Shown: piece after piece, positions 60,308 to 64,000 of the stretch
Numbering within the stretch: the first letter of the stretch is position 1
How the letters are laid out: each line of letters opens with the position of its first letter
Source: Amycolatopsis mediterranei
GTDB lineage: Bacteria; Actinomycetota; Actinomycetes; Mycobacteriales; Pseudonocardiaceae
Direction: 5' to 3'
Assembly (NCBI RefSeq): GCF_026017845.1
Contig: NZ_CP100416.1
Span: forward strand, 4,767,608 to 4,831,607
Length of the DNA stretch: 64,000 bases
Notes under the pieces: model-generated
Database searches by the model: none
Seen by the model: only the letters and a program-made list of their open reading frames with translations
What the model was told of the DNA's origin: nothing
Made by a program: the position numbers and the translations under genes

Positions 60308-61969
60308 CTACTTGGTGAGCGCGGCGATCCGGGCGAGGACCTCGTCCTGACCCAGTGCCTGCGTGATCGCGTGCAGGTCGGGGCTGCGCGTCGACCCGGT
60401 GAGGGCGATGCGGATGATCTGCGAGGCCTCGCGGATGGAGCCGGGGAAGCCCTCGGGGTTCTTCTTGAACTCCTTGGCGTTGCGGGCGAAGCCGTGCTTG
60501 GCCGCGACCGCGCGGATCTGCTCGAACCACTCCTGGCCGTCGTCGAGCTGGCGGTAGCCGGCGGCGAAGTCGCGGGCCACGGCCTGCACGACCGCGCGGT
60601 CGACGCCCAGCGCCGCGATGCGCTCGTCGTCGGGCCCGGTGACGGCCGCGTGGAGCTGCGGGAAGAAGAAGCCGTAGACGGCGCGGAACTCGCTCCACTT
60701 CTTCAGGTCCTTGCGCGGGTTCTCGGCGCCTTCGCGCTCCACGGCCAGCGCGCGCAGGGCGAGGTCGGGCTCCTCGTCGAGGACCCGGCGCAGCTCGGGG
60801 TCGAACTGCCCGGCCCAGTCCCGGACGGCGTCGAGGATCTCGGCGCCGGACAGGGTGGCGATGTGATCCGCGGCGATGTCGTCGAGCTTGACCAGGTCCA
60901 CCAGCGGGCCGGCGACGCCGCACTCGTCGAGGTTGATCGGCTCGGTGAGCGCCTGCTCCAGCGGCATCTCCGCGAGCCGGCCGTTGGCGAGGCCGCGGAG
61001 GTAGTACAGGACGGCGTCGGCGGGGTAGCCGGCCTCGATGAAGAAGTCGACGGAGGCTTCCGGGTCCTTGCGCTTGGACAGCTTGCGCTTGCTGCCGCCC
61101 TCCTGCTTCATCAGCGGCGCGATGTGCGCGTAGGTGATCGGCTCGAAGCCGAGCGCGTCGAACAGCTGCTGGTGCACCGGGACCGACGAGATCCACTCGT
61201 CGCCGCGGATCACCAGGTTCACCCGCATGAGGTGGTCGTCGACGGCGTGCGCGAAGTGGTAGGTCGGCAGCCGGGGGCTCTGGTCGGAGCTCTTGAGGAT
61301 GACGACGTCGTTGCGGTTGGCCTCGGCTTCCAGCGGCCCGCGGATGGCGTCGGTGAAGCGGGCGCGGGCGCCGGTGTCAGTGGCGTTTTCGGGGGCCCGG
61401 AACCGCACGACGTACGGGGCACCGGCGTCGAGCTTGGCCTGGACGTCGGCCGGGTCGGCGTCGCGCCAGATGGCCCAGCTGCCGTAGTAGCCGGTGGGCA
61501 GCTTGGTGGCCTGCTGCCGCTGGGTGATCGCGGCCAGCTCTTCCTTGGTGGCGAAATCGAGGTACGCCTTGCCCTGGCGGAGCAGGTCGCGGACGTAGGT
61601 GAGGTAGATGCGCTCGCGGGCCGACTGCCGGTAGGGGCCGTAGTCCCCGCCGCGCTCGATGTCCTCGTCCGCGGCGAGGCGGAAGTAGCGGAAGCCGCGT
61701 TCGAACTGCTCGAGGGCGCCTTCGACCTCGCGGGACTGGTCGGTGTCCTCGACCCGGACGAGGTAGCGGCCGCCGGAGCGGCGGGCGACGTCCTGGTCGA
61801 TGGTGGCCACGTAGATGCCACCGACGTGCACGAACCCGGTCGGCGACGGGCCCAGGCGCGTGACCAGCGCGCCCTCGGGGAGGTCGCGGGCGGGGTACTG
61901 CTGCTCCCAGTGCTCGGGTTCGGGCAGGTCGGCAGGGAAGAGTGCGTCGATGACCGCTCGGTCCAGCAT
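60308..61969 (-). CDS. gltX: Glutamyl-tRNA synthetase, divergent long form
   Basis: A 553-residue class-I synthetase charging tRNA-Glu. The HIGH motif is PSPTGFVHVGG (41-51) and KMSKS reads KLSKR (296-300). It is about 60 residues longer than the usual actinobacterial GltX, with an N-terminal extension (DRAVIDALFPADLPEPEHWEQQYPARDLPEGALVTRLG) that I associate with the clostridial-type GltX. A second, standard GltX is therefore probably present elsewhere in this genome (inference). A 24-bp palindrome lies 34 bases upstream of the ATG. Confidence 0.9.
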   Translation of the reverse strand: MLDRAVIDALFPADLPEPEHWEQQYPARDLPEGALVTRLGPSPTGFVHVGGIYVATIDQDVARRSGGRYLVRVEDTDQSREVEGALEQFERGFRYFRLAADEDIERGGDYGPYRQSARERIYLTYVRDLLRQGKAYLDFATKEELAAITQRQQATKLPTGYYGSWAIWRDADPADVQAKLDAGAPYVVRFRAPENATDTGARARFTDAIRGPLEAEANRNDVVILKSSDQSPRLPTYHFAHAVDDHLMRVNLVIRGDEWISSVPVHQQLFDALGFEPITYAHIAPLMKQEGGSKRKLSKRKDPEASVDFFIEAGYPADAVLYYLRGLANGRLAEMPLEQALTEPINLDECGVAGPLVDLVKLDDIAADHIATLSGAEILDAVRDWAGQFDPELRRVLDEEPDLALRALAVEREGAENPRKDLKKWSEFRAVYGFFFPQLHAAVTGPDDERIAALGVDRAVVQAVARDFAAGYRQLDDGQEWFEQIRAVAAKHGFARNAKEFKKNPEGFPGSIREASQIIRIALTGSTRSPDLHAITQALGQDEVLARIAALTK

Positions 61970-62002
61970 GGGTTGTTCTCCCGCGTCGTGGTGCGCTTGC
62001 CT

Positions 62003-62026
62003 CGGCGAAAATGGTCGTTTTCGCCG
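62003..62026 (-). promoter_or_regulatory. Palindrome upstream of gltX
   Basis: CGGCGAAAA (62003-62011), six spacer bases TGGTCG, then TTTTCGCCG (62018-62026): perfect 9-bp arms. It is unusual in AT content for this DNA and lies 34 bases before the gltX start and 80 bases before the divergent secreted-protein gene, so it could be an operator or transcript hairpin for either. Confidence 0.5.
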
Positions 62027-62105
62027 ACGACGAGCCTAGCCGTGCGGCCTGCCGGCCCGCCCGGGCAGGTGGTGCTCGCCGGGCCGCGGTGCTAGCTTGC
62101 CGGGA

Positions 62106-62711
62106 ATGCGCGGTCGGTTTCCTTTCGCCAGAACGCTTTCGGCCTTGACGGCCCTGCTCGTGCTCCCGCTGTCCGCCCCGGCCACCGCTTCCGCCCGGCC
62201 GGGCCACGAGTGCGCGACACCGTCGATCGACCGGCTGCAGCAGTGGCTGGCCAGCGGCGAAGGCGCGACGATCCCGGCCACCGGGAGCCTGCTCGTGCCG
62301 GAGGGGCGCCGGTACGCGGCCGAGGTGACGTTCCTCGGCGCGGAGTGGCACGTGGCCGTGGTGTGGCTGGGCAACCGGTTCGAAGCGCAGGCCGACCTGT
62401 CCCGGTCGGCGGGATTCCTGCTGACCTACCGCGCGACCGACGACCTGTACGTCCAGCTGCGTCCGGCGTCCCACTGGAGCGGCGGCGCCCAGTGGCTGAC
62501 ACCGATCCCGGCCACGAACGGGCGACTGGTGACGAAGTTCTTCAGCTTCTCGCCGCGCCGGTGGACGTCGCTGCCGGAGCTGGGGACGCCGTCGTACTCG
62601 TTCGCTTCGGCGCTTCGCGAAGCGCGAGGGCTGGTGTTCGTGGGGAAGACGCCGAACGAGCTGGAGTTCCGCGGCCTGCGCATCGACGGCTACCGGCCGC
62701 CCTGCCTCTGA
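62106..62711 (+). CDS. Small secreted protein, function unknown
   Basis: A 201-residue exported protein. The signal peptide is MRGRFPFARTLSALTALLVL plus LPLSAPATASA (cleavage after about 30). The mature protein begins with a helix (TPSIDRLQQWLASGEG) and continues as predicted beta strands (VTFLGAEWHVAVVWLG, FLLTYRATDDLYVQLRP, KFFSFSPRRWT), consistent with a beta sandwich of lectin-like size. No family recognised. It has only a weak GGGA before the ATG. Confidence 0.65.
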   Translation: MRGRFPFARTLSALTALLVLPLSAPATASARPGHECATPSIDRLQQWLASGEGATIPATGSLLVPEGRRYAAEVTFLGAEWHVAVVWLGNRFEAQADLSRSAGFLLTYRATDDLYVQLRPASHWSGGAQWLTPIPATNGRLVTKFFSFSPRRWTSLPELGTPSYSFASALREARGLVFVGKTPNELEFRGLRIDGYRPPCL

Positions 62712-62757
62712 TGGGGAGCCGGCGGAAATTGTCGGTGCTCTGTGTGACACTGCGGGC

Positions 62758-63060
62758 GTGATCATCGTCTTCGAGGCGAAGCTGTGGGAATGGGATGCCC
62801 GGCGCGCCGACAGCTGGGTCTTCGTCAGCCTGCCCGCCGACGCGTCGGAGGACATCCGCGAGCTCTCCGCCGAGCCGCGGCGCGGCTTCGGTTCGGTGCG
62901 CGTCCGGGTGACGATCGGCGCCACGAGCTGGAAGACCTCGATCTTCCCGGACGGCTCCCGCGAGGCCTACGTCCTGCCCCTCAAGCGGGCGGTCCGGGAA
63001 GCCGAAGGCCTCGGCGTGGGGGACACCTGCACCGTGACCGTGGAGCTCGTCGACTTCTGA
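62758..63060 (+). CDS. DUF1905 domain protein
   Basis: A 100-residue protein of the DUF1905 family: FEAKLWEWDARRADSWVFVSLPADASEDIRELSAE, GFGSVRVRVTIGATSWKTSIFPD and the final strand VGDTCTVTVELV define this small beta barrel. Members are often fused to or next to a YdeI/OmpD-associated domain. Function unknown. GTG 62758 lies 46 bases after the secreted-protein stop. Confidence 0.85.
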   Translation: MIIVFEAKLWEWDARRADSWVFVSLPADASEDIRELSAEPRRGFGSVRVRVTIGATSWKTSIFPDGSREAYVLPLKRAVREAEGLGVGDTCTVTVELVDF

Positions 63061-63147
63061 GGCGCGCGATCCGGCGAAACGTGATCGGCACCGGAACGGA
63101 TCTGCGATGATGCGGACACAGGCCCCGAACCGCGCAAGGGAGACACG

Positions 63148-63642
63148 ATGTCCGCCCAGATGGACGAGCTGATCGCCCAATTCCAGAACTTCCAGAGCAA
63201 GGTGCGGCAAGCCGAGGCCCGCTTCGCCGGCGTTGGTGACATGCAGGAGCGGATCGCCCGGCTGGAGACCACCGTGACCTCGCCGGACGGGACCGTGACC
63301 GTCACCGCGGGCGCCGGCGGCACCATCACCGACCTGCGGCTCACCGCCGGGGCCACCCGCGTCGAGGCCGGGCAGCTGGCCGCGACCATCATGCACACCA
63401 TCCGCCGGGCGGCGGCCGGGGCCGCGCAGCAGCAGGCCGGCATCGTGGACGAGACCTTCGGCGACGCGTTCGGGGTGGACGTCTCGGCGCAGGTGCGCGA
63501 AGCCCAGGCGGAGGCGTTCGGAACCGCGGCGGCCGAACCCGCGTCGGAACCTCAGCCGCGGCAGCCGTCGCGGCCCGTCCGCCGGCCCGTCGCCGGGGAC
63601 GACGACGACTTCGACCAGGGCCCCATCCTCCGCCGATCCTAG
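63148..63642 (+). CDS. YbaB/EbfC-family nucleoid-associated protein
   Basis: A 164-residue YbaB/EbfC-like protein: an N-terminal helix (DELIAQFQNFQSKVRQAEARFAG), the beta core (VTVTAGAGGTITDLRLTAGA) and a second helix (LAATIMHTIRRAAAGAA), followed by an acidic, Pro-rich C-terminal tail not found in the enterobacterial protein. In actinomycetes such long YbaB genes stand at the start of loci encoding type VII secretion substrates. ATG 63148 is preceded by AAGGGAGA. It lies 11 bases upstream of the EspC-like gene. Confidence 0.85.
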   Translation: MSAQMDELIAQFQNFQSKVRQAEARFAGVGDMQERIARLETTVTSPDGTVTVTAGAGGTITDLRLTAGATRVEAGQLAATIMHTIRRAAAGAAQQQAGIVDETFGDAFGVDVSAQVREAQAEAFGTAAAEPASEPQPRQPSRPVRRPVAGDDDDFDQGPILRRS

Positions 63643-63653
63643 GGAAATCCGCG

Positions 63654-63989
63654 ATGACAGAAGGAATCCAGACGAACGTCGGCGCGATCTCCGCCTACTC
63701 CAAGCAGCTGCCGTTCTACGAGCAGGAGGCGGACAAGTTCGGCGCCAAGATCGACGCCGCCGACGTCACGAACGAAGCATGGGGGCTCGTCGGCCTCTTC
63801 GCGAAGCAGGGCTACACCGACCGCCTCGCCGAGCTGCGTTCGCTGCTCACCGATCTCAAGGACGGTGTGGACGGGTTCACCACCAAGCTCACCAAGGCCG
63901 CGGAGATGTACCAGGGCGCCGAAGACGCCGGGAAGGTCACCTTCGGCCGGTACGAGGCGGAAATCGACGCGATCGGGCAGGGCGAATGA
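63654..63989 (+). CDS. EspC-like type VII secretion protein
   Basis: A 111-residue helical protein of the ESX-1 EspC/WXG100-like class of type VII substrates: IQTNVGAISAYSKQLPFYEQEADKFGAKI forms one long helix, EAWGLVGLFAKQGYTDRL the turn (W-x-G type), and LRSLLTDLKDGVDGFTTKLTKAAEMYQ the second helix. Such partners form dimers with larger substrates and carry the secretion signal. Its stop overlaps the next ATG (ATGA), so the two gene products are probably secreted or folded together. Confidence 0.8.
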   Translation: MTEGIQTNVGAISAYSKQLPFYEQEADKFGAKIDAADVTNEAWGLVGLFAKQGYTDRLAELRSLLTDLKDGVDGFTTKLTKAAEMYQGAEDAGKVTFGRYEAEIDAIGQGE

Positions 63990-64000
63990 CCGAGCCGAAG
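63986..64000 (+). CDS. Start of a following gene (partial), likely type VII effector
   Basis: ATG at 63986 overlaps the EspC-like stop in ATGA and begins MTEPK before the window ends. Position after YbaB and EspC-like genes suggests a large substrate or toxin of the type VII system. Only five codons are visible, so the product is inferred from context alone. Confidence 0.4.

Noticed and set aside
57978-61196. 1072-codon minus-strand frame continuing the gltX strand
   Set aside because: Antisense to the CheR/PAS gene and out of frame with the synthetase; it is a mirror frame of high GC.
61970-62100. T-box riboswitch upstream of gltX
   Set aside because: No recognisable T-box sequence or specifier-loop structure; only a short palindrome is present.

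Overview
The window is very GC-rich actinobacterial DNA with short intergenic gaps, frequent GTG starts and ATGA/GTGA stop-start overlaps. The gene content (FurA-KatG, DesA-type acyl-ACP desaturase, EspC/YbaB-type genes at the edge of a type VII secretion locus, CebR-type boxes, many secreted plant-polysaccharide enzymes) fits a filamentous member of the Pseudonocardiales, most likely Amycolatopsis or a close relative. That assignment is inference. I see no rRNA, tRNA, CRISPR array, insertion sequence or prophage. The first ~126 bases are almost pure G/C homopolymer runs and look like a low-quality contig end.

Region 1 (0-13 kb) is a carbohydrate island. It holds a sugar-binding lipoprotein with a truncated downstream partner, a LacI and a TetR regulator, an expansin-CBM2 protein, a very large multidomain glycosidase, an ArsR/SRPBCC/TIGR03086 cassette and a CBM2-GH5 cellulase. 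The expansin and the cellulase each carry a CebR-type palindrome just downstream of a TTGAC promoter, so loosening and cutting of cellulose are probably controlled together. The large glycosidase has a different pair of LacI-type operators.

Region 2 (13-30 kb) holds a PAS-GAF-PAS-SpoIIE-HATPase-STAS phosphatase, a secreted tripeptidyl-peptidase-type hydrolase, an LLM flavin enzyme, a PL7 alginate lyase with a possible DasR site, furA-katG, thyA-folA and a GMC oxidoreductase/aldehyde dehydrogenase pair behind a KstR-like operator.

Region 3 (30-45 kb) holds a phospholipase D-family protein divergent from a large NACHT-LRR ATPase (a candidate anti-phage STAND protein), a Rieske oxygenase/small protein/reductase operon with an IclR regulator, an acyl-ACP desaturase, a GH67 alpha-glucuronidase and a PD-(D/E)xK nuclease-helicase fusion. 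Between the IclR and desaturase genes lies a decayed ~180-bp tandem duplication.

Region 4 (45-64 kb) holds small membrane and acidic proteins, an SDR, a DMT transporter, an FkbM methyltransferase, another secreted glycosidase, an APC permease, and an unusual 244-bp element of 21-bp repeats pointing in opposite directions. It is followed by a four-gene CheB-CheB-STAS/ATPase-CheR/PAS cassette without receptor or CheA, a second-type glutamyl-tRNA synthetase, and the start of a YbaB/EspC/effector locus cut by the right edge. The most interesting items for follow-up are the NACHT-LRR/PLD pair, the orphan methylation/partner-switching cassette, the inverted 21-bp arrays and the several well-defined operators.
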